A stretch of DNA of 64,000 nucleotides from Desulfatitalea alkaliphila (GCF_022968795.1 NZ_JALJRB010000001.1:124001-188000), one strand, 5' to 3'. Positions 52,991 to 62,339 are shown, counted from the first letter of the stretch. Numbers and translations: made by a program. Notes: a model not told the origin generated them from the letters alone.

Positions 52991-54424
52991 TCACACCTCA
53001 TCGCTGTAGCGTCGGCGGATGGCTTGCAGGATAGGAAAACGGTTTAGAAAAATCGCCACCAGCTCAGGGTCGAACTGGCTGCCGGCGCCTTGTTCGATTT
53101 GGGCCAAAATCTTTTGCTCGTCCCACACCTCTTTATAAGTGCGTTTACTGCTCAGCGCATCGAATACGTCGGCCAGGGCGACGATGCGACCGAACAGGGG
53201 AATCTCCCGGCCCCGTTTGCCCCGGGGCCGGCCGTCGGGTCCTTCGAAGCCAGGCAGGGACCGGCCGGTGCGATAATCGACGTGTCCCGGATAACCGCTG
53301 CCGTCCCAACGTTCGTGGTGATTCAAGGCCACGATGCCGGCGGCCTCGTCGAAATCGGACTGTTGCTGCATGAACAACCGGGCACCGTGGAGGGTATGCT
53401 GCTTCATCATCTCATACTCGTCATCGCTGAGGCGGGCCGGCTTTTTCAGAATCAGATCGGAAGTGGCCACCTTGCCCACGTCATGCAACATGGCCGCCAT
53501 GCGCAGCACGTCCCGGGACTTTTCGACCACCTGCTCCTCCACATGATGCTGCCGCGCCCACTGCTCGTAAATCTCCACGGCGTAGGCCGCCACCCGGTTG
53601 ACGTGCAGACCGGTCTCTCCGGGATCGCGCATCTCCGCCATGCGAATCATGCGCAAAATCAGGGCACGGGTCATTTGCGCCCGTTCCAGAGCCACCGCGG
53701 CCACCGCCGCGAAGTGGTGCATGACGCGCTCGTCCGCTTCGGTGAAAGGCACTATGGCCCCGCTGTCGGAACGGGCATTGATGATCTGCAGAATACCGAG
53801 AAGGGAGCGGCCGCTGTTTTCCAGGGGCAGGGTCAGCACGGATCGTGTGGTGTAGCCCGTGGCCGCGTCGAATTGCCGGTCGAAATGGTAGGGCAGGGTG
53901 GGCGCAAGTCGATAGACATCCGCGATGTTCAAGGCACGCCCGGTGGCCGCTACATATCCGGCAATGCTTCGGGTGTCGATGGGGACCTTGAAGGTGGAAT
54001 AGATCAGCTTCTCGCCGCGGGGCAGTTTTTGCGACAGGGTTTCGTTCTGGGTGTAGGCGAATCGCAGCCACTCGTTTTCGCGGATGTAGATGGAACCGGC
54101 ATCGGCGTTGGCAAATTGCCGCGCCCGGGTCAGCACACGCTCCATGAGGATGTCCAGATCGCTGATCTGGCTCAACTCGATCCCCAACCGCGTGAGGCTA
54201 TCCAATTTCTCCTGTTCGGTAAGCATGCCGCCGGACCGTTTCAGGGGATCTCCCCCGGAGATGTGTGATCGCGTCCGCATCCGCTCTGGCACGGGCAGCC
54301 CATTGAAAGTGGGCGTGGGCCGCCCGAACGCCATGACCGCATGCCGTCCTTTGCCGGTTTGCGCAGCTTGCCGGATGGTACCGAACACCTCCCGAAGTCC
54401 CCCGGGCGGGTTCGCGGTGTCCAT
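52991..54424 (-). CDS. GAF and HD-GYP domain protein (putative cyclic-di-GMP phosphodiesterase)
   Basis: Up to 477 residues; the first 66 look unconserved and the true start may be the Met at 54226 (MLTEQEKLDSLTRLG). A GAF domain (about 80-245, NADAGSIYIRENEWLRFAYT, ENSGRSLLGILQIINARSD) precedes an HD-GYP domain: MAAMLHDVGKVATSD is the HD pair and NHHERWDGSGYPGHVD the GYP signature. HD-GYP enzymes hydrolyse cyclic di-GMP; all visible metal ligands are kept. The GAF domain presumably senses a small molecule or redox signal. It lies 45 bases after phoR and could be on the same transcript. Confidence 0.85.
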   Translation of the reverse strand: MDTANPPGGLREVFGTIRQAAQTGKGRHAVMAFGRPTPTFNGLPVPERMRTRSHISGGDPLKRSGGMLTEQEKLDSLTRLGIELSQISDLDILMERVLTRARQFANADAGSIYIRENEWLRFAYTQNETLSQKLPRGEKLIYSTFKVPIDTRSIAGYVAATGRALNIADVYRLAPTLPYHFDRQFDAATGYTTRSVLTLPLENSGRSLLGILQIINARSDSGAIVPFTEADERVMHHFAAVAAVALERAQMTRALILRMIRMAEMRDPGETGLHVNRVAAYAVEIYEQWARQHHVEEQVVEKSRDVLRMAAMLHDVGKVATSDLILKKPARLSDDEYEMMKQHTLHGARLFMQQQSDFDEAAGIVALNHHERWDGSGYPGHVDYRTGRSLPGFEGPDGRPRGKRGREIPLFGRIVALADVFDALSSKRTYKEVWDEQKILAQIEQGAGSQFDPELVAIFLNRFPILQAIRRRYSDEV

Positions 54425-54469
54425 CGAATCATTTTATATTGCGGGTTATATCAGACCGTTGTGATATGG

Positions 54470-56239
54470 TCAAGGATTTGGAAGGCGAATGGTGAAGATA
54501 CTGCCCGCACCCTCCCGGCTCTCCACATCGACTTGGCCCCCGTGGGCCTGCACGATGTGTTTGACGATGGCCAGACCCAGTCCGGTCCCCCCCATTTGGC
54601 GGCTGCGGGCCTTGTCCACCCGGTAGAAGCGCTCGAACAGCCGCGGCAAATGGTGCCGCGGGATGCCGAGGCCCTGATCCTGGAAGCAAATACGCACCTG
54701 CTGCTCGGCCGGTGCCGCGGAGACCGTCACGACACTGTCGGCCGGGCTGTATTTGATGGCATTGTCGAGCAGATTGAACAGCGCCTGCTCCATCAGGGGG
54801 CGATCCACAAAGGCTTTCACCCCCTCCGGGCAATCCACCACCACGCGAATGGCCTTCTCCTCGGCCTGCCGGCGGCACAGGTCGATCACCGTTTCCAAAA
54901 GTTGCCGCACGGGTGCCGGCCGCAAGCGCTCCCCGTCCATCCGGCCGCCGCCCTCCAGGCAGGCCAACTGCATCAAATCGTCGATGATGGTCACCAGACG
55001 GCGTACATGTTTGAGGATGATCTCCAAAAAGCGCTGCGCCTCCCGGGGATCGTCCACCGCATCCTGGGCCAGGGTCTCGACGAAGCCCTGGATGGCGGTC
55101 AGGGGTGTTTTGATCTCGTGACTGACGTTGGCCGCAAAATCGCTGCGCATGGTTTCCAGGCGGCGCAATTGGGTCACGTCGTTGAGCACCAGCAAGGCGC
55201 CCATGCGCTGACCGGCAGCGTCCATCAAAGGGGTGCAGCGGGTCGCCAGGACCCGCTCGGAAGCTTGGTAAAGAACGATGTCCTGTACCGCACTTTCTTT
55301 GCCGTCCAGGGTCTCGCGCACCATCCGGTGCAGCTCCCGGTTGCGCACCACCTCCTGGATGCTGCGCCCCTGCAGGGCTTCGGCCGGTTCGTTGAGCAGC
55401 CGCACGGCCGCATCATTGAGGTGCAAAATAGCCTCCCTTTGATCCAGGGCCAGCACCCCTTCCATCATGCTGGCCAGCACCGCCTCGGTTTCATTGCGTT
55501 GGCGAATGACACTCTGAATGCGTTTTTCCAGCTCCGCGGCCATCTGGTTCATCGCCCGCGCCAAACTCGCCATTTCAACCGTGTCGGGAGGCACCAGACG
55601 ATGGGACAGATCGCCGGCGGCAAATCGATCCGCGCCCCGGCGCATCTCCTCGATGGGGCGACTGATGCGTCGCGAAATCCAAAAACAGATCAGGGAAGCC
55701 AATGCGGCGATGGCCAGCCCCCCCTGGAAAAAACGTATTTGCAAGGCGCGCAACGATTCCTGGATCTCGGTCAGGGCCATGGCCACCCGGGCAACGCCGA
55801 CCGGGGTGCCCGTTCCCACGGGCACCGCCAGGTACATCATGTGACGGTCAATGGTTTCGCTGAACCGCAGGTCCGTTCCCACCGCCCCGCCAAGGGCCTG
55901 GACGATTTCGGGACGGCGACCGTGATTCTCCATGGCGGCCGGATCGGCCTCGGAATCGGCCGCCACCTTGCCATCGGGCAACACCACCGTGATGCGGCTG
56001 GGCACGCTGCGACCGACCCACTTGCACAGGTCATCCAAAGCGGCTGCTTGCAACGGTGTGAGCAGGGGCTCGAGACGGGGGATGAGCAAGCGGGTTTGAT
56101 GCAGCAACTCCTGCTGCACCCGATCCAGGTGGAAACGGTACATGACGCGGGAGGCATACCACCCCGTGGCCAGCAGCACCAAAAGAAGAAGAATTAAGTA
56201 GGCGGGGTAAATCTGCCAGACAAGGCGGCGGCGCATCAT
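54470..56239 (-). CDS. phoR: PhoR-type sensor histidine kinase
   Basis: 589 residues. A first membrane helix (YLILLLLVLLATGWYASRVM) and a second (about 165-190, FFQGGLAIAALASLICFW) enclose a periplasmic sensor of about 130 residues. They are followed by HAMP (SRRISRPIEEMRRGADRFAA), PAS, the phosphoacceptor His in FAANVSHEIKTPLTAIQGFV, and the ATPase (ALFNLLDNAIKYSPADS, FERFYRVDKARSRQMGGTGL). The large periplasmic domain is typical of the PhoR/PnpS group with an extracytoplasmic region. It overlaps phoB by four bases. No pst or phoU genes are nearby, so a phosphate role is inferred from family only. Confidence 0.85.
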   Translation of the reverse strand: MMRRRLVWQIYPAYLILLLLVLLATGWYASRVMYRFHLDRVQQELLHQTRLLIPRLEPLLTPLQAAALDDLCKWVGRSVPSRITVVLPDGKVAADSEADPAAMENHGRRPEIVQALGGAVGTDLRFSETIDRHMMYLAVPVGTGTPVGVARVAMALTEIQESLRALQIRFFQGGLAIAALASLICFWISRRISRPIEEMRRGADRFAAGDLSHRLVPPDTVEMASLARAMNQMAAELEKRIQSVIRQRNETEAVLASMMEGVLALDQREAILHLNDAAVRLLNEPAEALQGRSIQEVVRNRELHRMVRETLDGKESAVQDIVLYQASERVLATRCTPLMDAAGQRMGALLVLNDVTQLRRLETMRSDFAANVSHEIKTPLTAIQGFVETLAQDAVDDPREAQRFLEIILKHVRRLVTIIDDLMQLACLEGGGRMDGERLRPAPVRQLLETVIDLCRRQAEEKAIRVVVDCPEGVKAFVDRPLMEQALFNLLDNAIKYSPADSVVTVSAAPAEQQVRICFQDQGLGIPRHHLPRLFERFYRVDKARSRQMGGTGLGLAIVKHIVQAHGGQVDVESREGAGSIFTIRLPNP

Positions 56240-56931
56240 GGGCCCGACTCCTTGAAACGATAGCCCACCCCGCGCACCGTTTCGATCAAATGGCCTTCGG
56301 CGCCCAATTTTTTGCGCAGCCCCACGATTTGCACATCCACACTGCGGTCGGTGACGGGATAATCATCGCCGTGGACCGCATCCACGATCTGGGCACGGGT
56401 GAAAACCCATCCCGGCCGACCGGCCAGGAATGCCAGCACCTGGAATTCGGTGTAGGTCAAATCGATCGCTTTCCCATCGATGGTCAGCCGTCGACGGTCC
56501 ACATCGATGATCATGGCGCCGATTTGGATCACCTCCCGGGCGGCGGGCGCCGGGCCGGTGTGGCGGCGGAAGACGGCACGCAAACGGGCCAACAGCACCC
56601 TGGGGCTGAACGGCTTGGTCACATAGTCGTCGGCGCCCAGTTCGAGTCCGGTGACCACATCCACCTCTTCACCCTTGGCGGTGAGCATGACCACCGGAAT
56701 AAACGCCGTCTTCGGGTCGTTCTTCAAACGGCGGGTCAACGCCAACCCGTCAATGCCCGGCAGCATCAAGTCGACGATGGCCAGATCCACACGCTGTTCC
56801 CGCACGATCCGCCAGGCCTGCTCACCGGTGGCGGCACAGTGCACGACATAGCCTTCCCGAGCCAAGTGAAAGCGCACCAACTCCAGGATATCCTCTTCGT
56901 CGTCCACCACCAGAATCGATTTGTCAGCCAT
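56236..56931 (-). CDS. phoB: PhoB-type response regulator
   Basis: 231 residues. The receiver domain has the acidic pocket (VVDDEED), phosphoacceptor Asp54 in AIVDLMLPG, and Lys in YVTKPFSPRVLLARL. A winged-helix OmpR/PhoB effector follows (LTYTEFQVLAFLAGRPGWVF, RSVDVQIVGLRKKLG, TVRGVGYRFKE). Activated by the downstream kinase, it likely controls phosphate-starvation genes. The tight overlap with phoR supports a two-gene unit read from phoB to phoR. Confidence 0.9.
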   Translation of the reverse strand: MADKSILVVDDEEDILELVRFHLAREGYVVHCAATGEQAWRIVREQRVDLAIVDLMLPGIDGLALTRRLKNDPKTAFIPVVMLTAKGEEVDVVTGLELGADDYVTKPFSPRVLLARLRAVFRRHTGPAPAAREVIQIGAMIIDVDRRRLTIDGKAIDLTYTEFQVLAFLAGRPGWVFTRAQIVDAVHGDDYPVTDRSVDVQIVGLRKKLGAEGHLIETVRGVGYRFKESGP

Positions 56932-57098
56932 CCGCCGGCCCCTTAGGCACTTGTCTGAAAAGCGTCGGGGCCATACCCGCCGGGTGAGGCCGCCGCCGAT
57001 CCTCCTTGCTTGATGGACACTGAAACCACACCCGGGTTAGCGCTGCGTTAGGGCACGGTTAGATTTGTGTGAGCAGGCCCGCCGCGCCGCCCGGGAGC

Positions 57099-57362
57099 CT
57101 ATTTGCAGGCAAAGGGATAAAAATGGTGAAAACAGTAGCCCCCCGGATCGCCATACAACGTTTCGGTTTCGGCCATGCAGCTGCCGATCATCTGTCGCGA
57201 AACCGTTTCGTAGTCCGACCGCTGCTCTTCTTGTTTTTTACAGGCCAGACAGATGGGTTGATGGTCGTAGACGGACAGAATCCGCTTTTCGTAAACGCCC
57301 AAGGCGGCGTTGCAGCGATGACAGGCCGTTGCGCAGGACAGTTGCTCTTCCCATTTATCCAT
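57099..57362 (-). CDS. Small cysteine-rich zinc-ribbon-like protein
   Basis: 87 residues; the start was placed at the Met eight bases after AAAGGA. Cysteines come as CATACHRC, CLAC, then GSCM and YCFHH and a final FACK. The first two pairs with the intervening HRCNAALGVYEKRILSVYDH fit a zinc ribbon, the rest may hold a second metal. No signal peptide. Isolated between phoB and mntP on the minus strand. Family unknown; a metal-binding or nucleic-acid-binding role is a guess. Confidence 0.55.
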   Translation of the reverse strand: MDKWEEQLSCATACHRCNAALGVYEKRILSVYDHQPICLACKKQEEQRSDYETVSRQMIGSCMAETETLYGDPGGYCFHHFYPFACK

Positions 57363-57564
57363 TGAATCCATCCTTTGATTTAGGGTATGGCACCCAAGGC
57401 ATGCCGTTTTCGATGCCGCGCACGGTGCGACAGCGCCATCGGTCATGGTGTTCTCCGGATGCCCCCCGCCGTTGCAAGGTGATGGGTCTTAAGCGACCCG
57501 CAGTGGTCGCATTTTAATCCCTAACCGGAGATGTGGCAACAGACAGACGATCAGGAAACCGGTT

Positions 57565-58134
57565 TTGACACTGCTGAACATAGCAGCCCTTGCCGTGGCC
57601 TTGGCCATGGATGCGTTTGCCGTGGCCATCGCGGCGGGCATCAAACTGGGCAGGGTCAGTTTGCGCCAAACGTTTCGCCTGGCCTGGCATTTCGGGTTTT
57701 TCCAGGCCGCCATGCCCGTTGTCGGGTGGGTGGCGGGGCTGACCATCCGGGAATCCATCGCCCGCTACGATCACTGGGTGGCTTTTGGCCTCTTGCTTTT
57801 CGTGGCCCAGGGCATGCTGCGGGATGCCTTCCGTGGCGACAACGGCACCCCCTCCCGGGATCCCACCAAAGGTTGGACACTGGTCATGCTCTCCCTGGCC
57901 ACCAGCCTGGACGCCCTGGCCGTGGGATTGAGCCTGTCACTGATCGAAGTGGACATCTGGGCGCCGGCACTGCTCATCGGCCTGGTGGCCGCGGCCTTCA
58001 CCACCCTTGGACTGCACCTGGGCAAACGGCTGACCCGGGCGACCCTCGTGCGCCGCTACGCCGATGCCATCGGCGGTCTGGTGCTGTTGACCATCGGCCT
58101 GAACATTCTGCGCCAGCACGGGGTTTTCGGCTGA
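57565..58134 (+). CDS. mntP: Manganese efflux pump MntP
   Basis: 189 residues, the usual length, with six membrane helices. Starts at a TTG eight bases after AGGAAAC. The duplicated helical signatures AVALAMDAFAVAIAAGI and LATSLDALAVGLSLSL carry the Asp residues needed for Mn2+ transport, and WHFGFFQAAMPVVGW is also conserved. It exports Mn2+ across the inner membrane. I looked for a yybP-type Mn riboswitch in the leader and found none. Confidence 0.9.
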   Translation: MTLLNIAALAVALAMDAFAVAIAAGIKLGRVSLRQTFRLAWHFGFFQAAMPVVGWVAGLTIRESIARYDHWVAFGLLLFVAQGMLRDAFRGDNGTPSRDPTKGWTLVMLSLATSLDALAVGLSLSLIEVDIWAPALLIGLVAAAFTTLGLHLGKRLTRATLVRRYADAIGGLVLLTIGLNILRQHGVFG

Positions 58135-58250
58135 TCAGCCAACGGCTGACGGCGAAGTTCAGAGGGCGCCGAGACCCGTTCGCGCGATCCGATCCGCTCC
58201 GCCGACCGGCCTACGGCCGTTTGGATCCCGATTGTCGGCACACGCCCCCA

Positions 58251-58694
58251 TCAGGGCTCGAGAAACGGCCATCCCATGGGCGGCTGCGGTGTGCGGCGGG
58301 CGGTGGTATCAAGCAACTCGAACACGATCACCTCCATGATGTGCCACACCTTGACCCCCTGGCGGACGCATCCGGTCACACTTTTTCCCTGCCGTCCACA
58401 TGCCATGTGCATGTGCAGCAGGGGTGCCCCTTGTGCATCGGGAAACAGGGTGCCGGTACCGGTCACCTCATGGGTGCCTTGCAACAGGTGCTCCATGGGT
58501 TCGATGGGCAGCGCGCGCCCCTCACGCGGTCCCACCACCAACCGGCTGCCGTCATCCGCGCCGCCGAGAATCAGCAACGCCGCGGCCTTGACCGCCTGTT
58601 CACGTGCGAACTGTTCGATCACCTCGTGAACGATCTCCCCATCCTCCAGACGCAAAACGAAAACACGCCCTTGGCGCGCTTGGGAAAACTTCAT
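58251..58694 (-). CDS. PPC (DUF296) domain protein
   Basis: 147 residues, start at the ATG behind GGGGAGGGG, one base overlapping the upstream stop (TGATG). The domain is recognisable from RVFVLRLEDGEIVHEVIEQF, AAALLILGGADDGSRLVVGP and the metal-binding LLHMHMACGRQGKSVTGCV. In bacteria PPC proteins form trimers of unproven function; in plants the domain sits on AT-hook DNA-binding proteins. Coupled with the membrane protein just upstream. Confidence 0.8.
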   Translation of the reverse strand: MKFSQARQGRVFVLRLEDGEIVHEVIEQFAREQAVKAAALLILGGADDGSRLVVGPREGRALPIEPMEHLLQGTHEVTGTGTLFPDAQGAPLLHMHMACGRQGKSVTGCVRQGVKVWHIMEVIVFELLDTTARRTPQPPMGWPFLEP

Positions 58695-59410
58695 CACCCC
58701 TCCCCTTGCAAGGCGTCCGCCGACCGCAAGCCGTCATCGGATGCCACGACCTCCATGAAAAGACGAAACATCACGATGTTCACCAGAAGACCGACAAACG
58801 ACCAGGCCGTGCTGACCAGTACGCGGAAAAAATCGTTGTTGGTCAGGCCTTGCAACAGCTGGTCGCTGCCGATACCCGCCAGCACGATGGGTACGTAGGT
58901 GGTGGCCAGCAAAGTCAGAATCAGGAAAAAGTGGGGCCGGGTGCGGATGAAACTGACGCGCATGGCATCGACGGGACGCTGGCCGAACAACACCAGGTAA
59001 AATTCGGCGAAGGCCAATCGCACCCCCAGCCAAATGCCGGGTATGATCAACAGACTGATCCCCAGGCCGATCAAGGCGACCAGCACGGTTTTCAACAAAA
59101 ACAGGGGCGCCCACTGTTGCATCGCCGCGGCCAGCAGCGCCCCGTTGGTCGGCCGCTCCCCCTTGGCGCGCCGGGCCATCAGGTGAATCAAGGCGGCGGT
59201 GTAAACCGGGTAAATGAGCAGGTTCACCATCATCGGCGCGAAAAGGGCCATGGGGCTTTCCCGCAGACTGCGGGCCAGCACGAAATCGAACAGAGTGGTG
59301 GCGAACAAAAAGGGCAGGCACAAAGTGGCCAGCTGATAAAAATGGTCCCGAAAGAAGCGAAAGCCGTCGTTGATGATCTGCAAAGCTTTCACGGGTAGGT
59401 TGGATGACAT
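58694..59410 (-). CDS. Multispanning inner-membrane protein (YciC-like)
   Basis: 238 residues behind AGGAAGAG. About six hydrophobic segments (LATLCLPFLFATTLFDFVLA, MALFAPMMVNLLIYPVYTAA, LFLLKTVLVALIGLGISLLI, FFLILTLLATTYVPIVLAGI, STAWSFVGLLVNIVMFRLFM) and the segment IPGIWLGVRLAFAEFYLVL are reminiscent of the YciC/UPF0259 and glycerophosphoryl-diester membrane domain group. Function unknown. Its stop overlaps the start of the PPC protein, indicating coupled translation. Transcribed divergently from the GntR-trpBA unit. Confidence 0.7.
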   Translation of the reverse strand: MSSNLPVKALQIINDGFRFFRDHFYQLATLCLPFLFATTLFDFVLARSLRESPMALFAPMMVNLLIYPVYTAALIHLMARRAKGERPTNGALLAAAMQQWAPLFLLKTVLVALIGLGISLLIIPGIWLGVRLAFAEFYLVLFGQRPVDAMRVSFIRTRPHFFLILTLLATTYVPIVLAGIGSDQLLQGLTNNDFFRVLVSTAWSFVGLLVNIVMFRLFMEVVASDDGLRSADALQGEG

Positions 59411-59533
59411 AAATAGCTCTTCCTGCCGTTGAAATTGAAGCCGATAGGGTTACTGAAGGTCGCAAGATACCGCTTGCGGTCGGCCACTATCTATCATGAG
59501 CGCCACCCCCTGCCAACAGATAGGATTTTTGTA

Positions 59534-59552
59534 TTGACAACTTTACAACTTT
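59534..59552 (+). promoter_or_regulatory. Possible promoter and operator of the GntR-trpBA unit
   Basis: A perfect TTGACA at 59534 overlaps a tandem 8-base repeat ACAACTTT-ACAACTTT (59537-59552), 57 bases before the regulator. A convincing -10 is lacking. The tandem octamers could be the binding site of the encoded GntR protein. Confidence 0.35.
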
Positions 59553-59608
59553 GAGCGAGAGTGCTGTTACCATGATGCAACCCTGAATGATCCCGCGAGG
59601 TGATCTCC

Positions 59609-60337
59609 ATGCTCAACCCGAATGCGCCCCTTCCCTTATACCGCCAGTTGGCCGACCGGCTGACGACCCAGATCCGGGAGGGGGTTTATCCGGTGGGCGG
59701 CCGCATCCCTTCGGAGCCGCAATTGGCGGCCGATTACGGCATCGGGCGTCCGACCATCCGCCAAGCCTTGGATTTGCTGGTGCGCAAAGGGTTGCTCAAG
59801 CGAAAGCGCGGCTCCGGCACCTTTGTGTGCGCGCCGCGACGGGAAGTGGATCTTTTTTCCCTGGACGGCACCGCCGCCTCTTTTCGCAAGCAGGGACTGG
59901 CCGTACAGACCCTGATTCTGCAACCCATGGCGCTGCGCCCTGTGAAGGAGCGGCACAACCCCTTTGCCGGCGGCTCGGCCTACGCGTTTTCGCGGTTGAC
60001 CCGCGTGGCCGATGCACCGGTATTGATTGAAACGCTCCACCTGCACGCCGACCTGTTCCCCGGCATCGACCGCATCGATATGCGAGACCGATCGCTATCG
60101 GCCATTGCCGAAGAACGATACTACCTGAAACCGTCCGGCGGCCGCCAGAGCTTCCACATCGGTTATGCGGAAGGCGAGACGGCCAAACAACTGGAAACGA
60201 CGCCCGACACCCCGGTGCTGGTGGTGCACCGGGAACTGGCCTTTGCCCGTGTCGCCTGCGGGGTGTTTTCCGAGATGTGGTGCCGGACGGATCGCTTTGT
60301 CTTTTCCCAACTCATTGGAGAGGTTTCCCATGCATGA
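59609..60337 (+). CDS. GntR-family regulator, HutC subfamily (UTRA domain)
   Basis: 242 residues, start at the ATG eight bases after GCGAGG. The N-terminal winged helix is PLYRQLADRLTTQIREGVYP, PSEPQLAADYGIGRPTIRQA, LVRKGLLKRKRGSGTFV. The UTRA ligand domain follows from about 85 on (AYAFSRLTRVADAPVLIETL, HRELAFARVACGVFSEMWCR). Its last codons overlap trpB by 8 bases, so it is translated together with trpB and almost certainly controls this unit. HutC relatives bind small metabolites such as urocanate or sugar phosphates; the ligand here could be a tryptophan precursor. Confidence 0.88.
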   Translation: MLNPNAPLPLYRQLADRLTTQIREGVYPVGGRIPSEPQLAADYGIGRPTIRQALDLLVRKGLLKRKRGSGTFVCAPRREVDLFSLDGTAASFRKQGLAVQTLILQPMALRPVKERHNPFAGGSAYAFSRLTRVADAPVLIETLHLHADLFPGIDRIDMRDRSLSAIAEERYYLKPSGGRQSFHIGYAEGETAKQLETTPDTPVLVVHRELAFARVACGVFSEMWCRTDRFVFSQLIGEVSHA

Positions 60338-61574
60338 GAGAGGTTACTATGACCGCTTCGGCGGCGCCTTCGTCCCCGAAATATTGGCCGCCACCTTCGA
60401 CGAACTGGTGGCCGCCTTTGCCGCAGCCAAGGCCGACCCCCTGTTCCGGCCGCATTACGAAGCGGTGTTGGCGGAGTATGCCGGCCGACCGACACCCCTG
60501 ACCTTTGCCGCCAACCTGACCCGCCACTTCGGCGGCGCCCGCATCTACATCAAGCGGGAGGACCTGAACCACACCGGCGCCCACAAGGCCAACAACGTGA
60601 TGGGCCAGGGTTTGCTGGTGCAGCGCATGGGCAAAAGCCGGGTGATCGCCGAAACCGGCGCCGGGCAGCACGGCGTGGCCACCGCCACCATGGCGGCCCG
60701 TTTCGGCTTGGCCTGTACCATCTATATGGGGGAAGTGGACGTCGAGCGCCAGCGGCCCAATGTGTTCTGGATGGAACGGCTGGGCGCCGAGGTGGTGCCG
60801 GTGCGCAACGGCACCCGCATCCTCAAGGATGCCATCAACGAGGCATTCCGCGATTGGGTGGGCAACATGGACACCACGCACTATGTGCTGGGCACCGCCT
60901 GCGGCCCCCACCCGTATCCGGAGATGGTGACCTACTTTCAATCGATCATCGGCCATGAAGCCCGCCGTCAGATCCTCGCAATCGAAGGACGTCTGCCGCA
61001 AAGGGTATATGCCTGCGTGGGCGGCGGCTCCAATGCACTGGGGTTGTTTTCCGGTTTCTTGGAAGATCCGGTGGAACTGGTGGGGGTGGAAGCCGGCGGT
61101 GAGGGACTGGACAGCGGTCGCCACGCCTCGCGCCTGCGTTCGGCGGATGCCAGTGTGGGGGTGGCCCAGGGGTACAGGACCTTTTTCCTGCAAAACGGGG
61201 ACGGCCAGATGCGGGAAACCCACAGCATCGCCGCCGGCCTCGACTACGTGGGGGTTTCGCCCATCCTGGCCCATTTCAAAGAGAGCGGCCGCGCCCGTTT
61301 CGAAGCGGTCACCGACGATGAGGTGGTGGCCGCCATGGCCTTGACCATGCGCCAGGAAGGATTGATTCCGGCCCTGGAATCGGCCCACGCTTTCGCCCGG
61401 GCCTTCGCGGAGGCCCCCCGGATGAAGCCCGACGAGATCATCATCATCAATCAGTCGGGACGGGGCGACAAGGATATTTTCACCGTGGCCGACGCCTTCG
61501 ACGATCCCCAGTGGCAGGCGTTCATCCGGGCCAAGGCCGCCGTTTACACCGCAAAGGAGGGCAGCCATGCTTGA
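60330..61574 (+). CDS. trpB: Tryptophan synthase beta chain
   Basis: 414 residues, start behind GGAGAGG. YYDRFGGAFVPEIL is the canonical N-terminus, KREDLNHTGAHKANNV holds the pyridoxal-phosphate lysine, and ETGAGQHGVATA and CVGGGSNALGLF (phosphate-binding) follow. It condenses indole with serine. Sequence is of the main TrpB1 type. It overlaps both the regulator before it and trpA after it by 8 bases each, a very compact unit. The other trp genes are not in the window. Confidence 0.96.
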   Translation: MHERGYYDRFGGAFVPEILAATFDELVAAFAAAKADPLFRPHYEAVLAEYAGRPTPLTFAANLTRHFGGARIYIKREDLNHTGAHKANNVMGQGLLVQRMGKSRVIAETGAGQHGVATATMAARFGLACTIYMGEVDVERQRPNVFWMERLGAEVVPVRNGTRILKDAINEAFRDWVGNMDTTHYVLGTACGPHPYPEMVTYFQSIIGHEARRQILAIEGRLPQRVYACVGGGSNALGLFSGFLEDPVELVGVEAGGEGLDSGRHASRLRSADASVGVAQGYRTFFLQNGDGQMRETHSIAAGLDYVGVSPILAHFKESGRARFEAVTDDEVVAAMALTMRQEGLIPALESAHAFARAFAEAPRMKPDEIIIINQSGRGDKDIFTVADAFDDPQWQAFIRAKAAVYTAKEGSHA

Positions 61575-62328
61575 AGCCTATATCCGCGAACAACGGAAAA
61601 ACAAAAAGATCCTGCTGATGACCCACATTGTGATCGGCTACCCTTCCCTGGAAACCTCCTTCGAAATGGTCAAGGCCATGGTGGCGGCGGGCGTGGAGCT
61701 GATGGAGCTGCAGATCCCCTTTTCCGAACCCATCGCCGACGGCCCGGTAATCCTGAAGGCGAACCAGGAAGCGCTGGCGCGGGGGGTGACGGTGCAGGCC
61801 TGCCTCGATCTTGCCGAGGAAGCGGCCCGCACCTTCGACATCCCCTTTCTACTGATGACCTACTACAACATCTTGTTCAAATACGGGGTGGAAAGATTCG
61901 TCCAAACCATGGCCCAGCGCCAACTGCGCGGCGCCATCGTGCCCGATCTGCCACACGAAGAGGGACAGGACTATTTGCAGGCCATGAACGCCCACGCCTT
62001 GGACCCCATCTTCATTTACGCCCCGACCACCGACGCGGCGCGCATGGCGCAGATCAATGCCCATGCCCGGGGTTTTGTCTACTGCGTGGCACGCAAGGGG
62101 GTTACCGGCCAACAGACCGACTTTACCGCGACGCTGGAGGACTATCTGGCCCGCTGCCGCCGCGCCACACAGCTTCCGCTGGCCCTGGGCTTCGGGGTGA
62201 AAGACAAGGCCGATATTGATTTTCTGACCGGCAAGGTGGATATTGCGGTGATCGGCACCCAGACCCTGCGGATCGTTGAAACCCAAGGACCGTCCGCCGT
62301 CCAATCGTTCATCGCGCAGTTGCGCTGA
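61567..62328 (+). CDS. trpA: Tryptophan synthase alpha chain
   Basis: 253 residues. Barrel signatures are MELQIPFSEPIADGPVIL (catalytic Glu and Asp positions), GAIVPDLPHEEG, FVYCVARKGVTGQQTDF (the G-V-T-G loop) and LALGFGVKDKADIDF. It splits indole-glycerol phosphate and passes indole to TrpB. The N-terminus MLEAYIREQRKNKKILLMTH is typical of the slightly shorter TrpA forms. Followed closely by truD (11 bases), so truD may be in the same transcript. Confidence 0.95.
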   Translation: MLEAYIREQRKNKKILLMTHIVIGYPSLETSFEMVKAMVAAGVELMELQIPFSEPIADGPVILKANQEALARGVTVQACLDLAEEAARTFDIPFLLMTYYNILFKYGVERFVQTMAQRQLRGAIVPDLPHEEGQDYLQAMNAHALDPIFIYAPTTDAARMAQINAHARGFVYCVARKGVTGQQTDFTATLEDYLARCRRATQLPLALGFGVKDKADIDFLTGKVDIAVIGTQTLRIVETQGPSAVQSFIAQLR

Positions 62329-62339
62329 AGGGCAATTCG

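Noticed and set aside
54341-56197. Long plus-strand open frame opposite phoR (over 600 codons).
   Set aside because: Antisense shadow of the kinase gene; no recognisable motif, and the phoB-phoR overlap proves the minus-strand reading.
57363-57564. Mn2+ riboswitch (yybP-ykoY type) before mntP.
   Set aside because: The conserved loops of that class could not be found in the 200-base leader.
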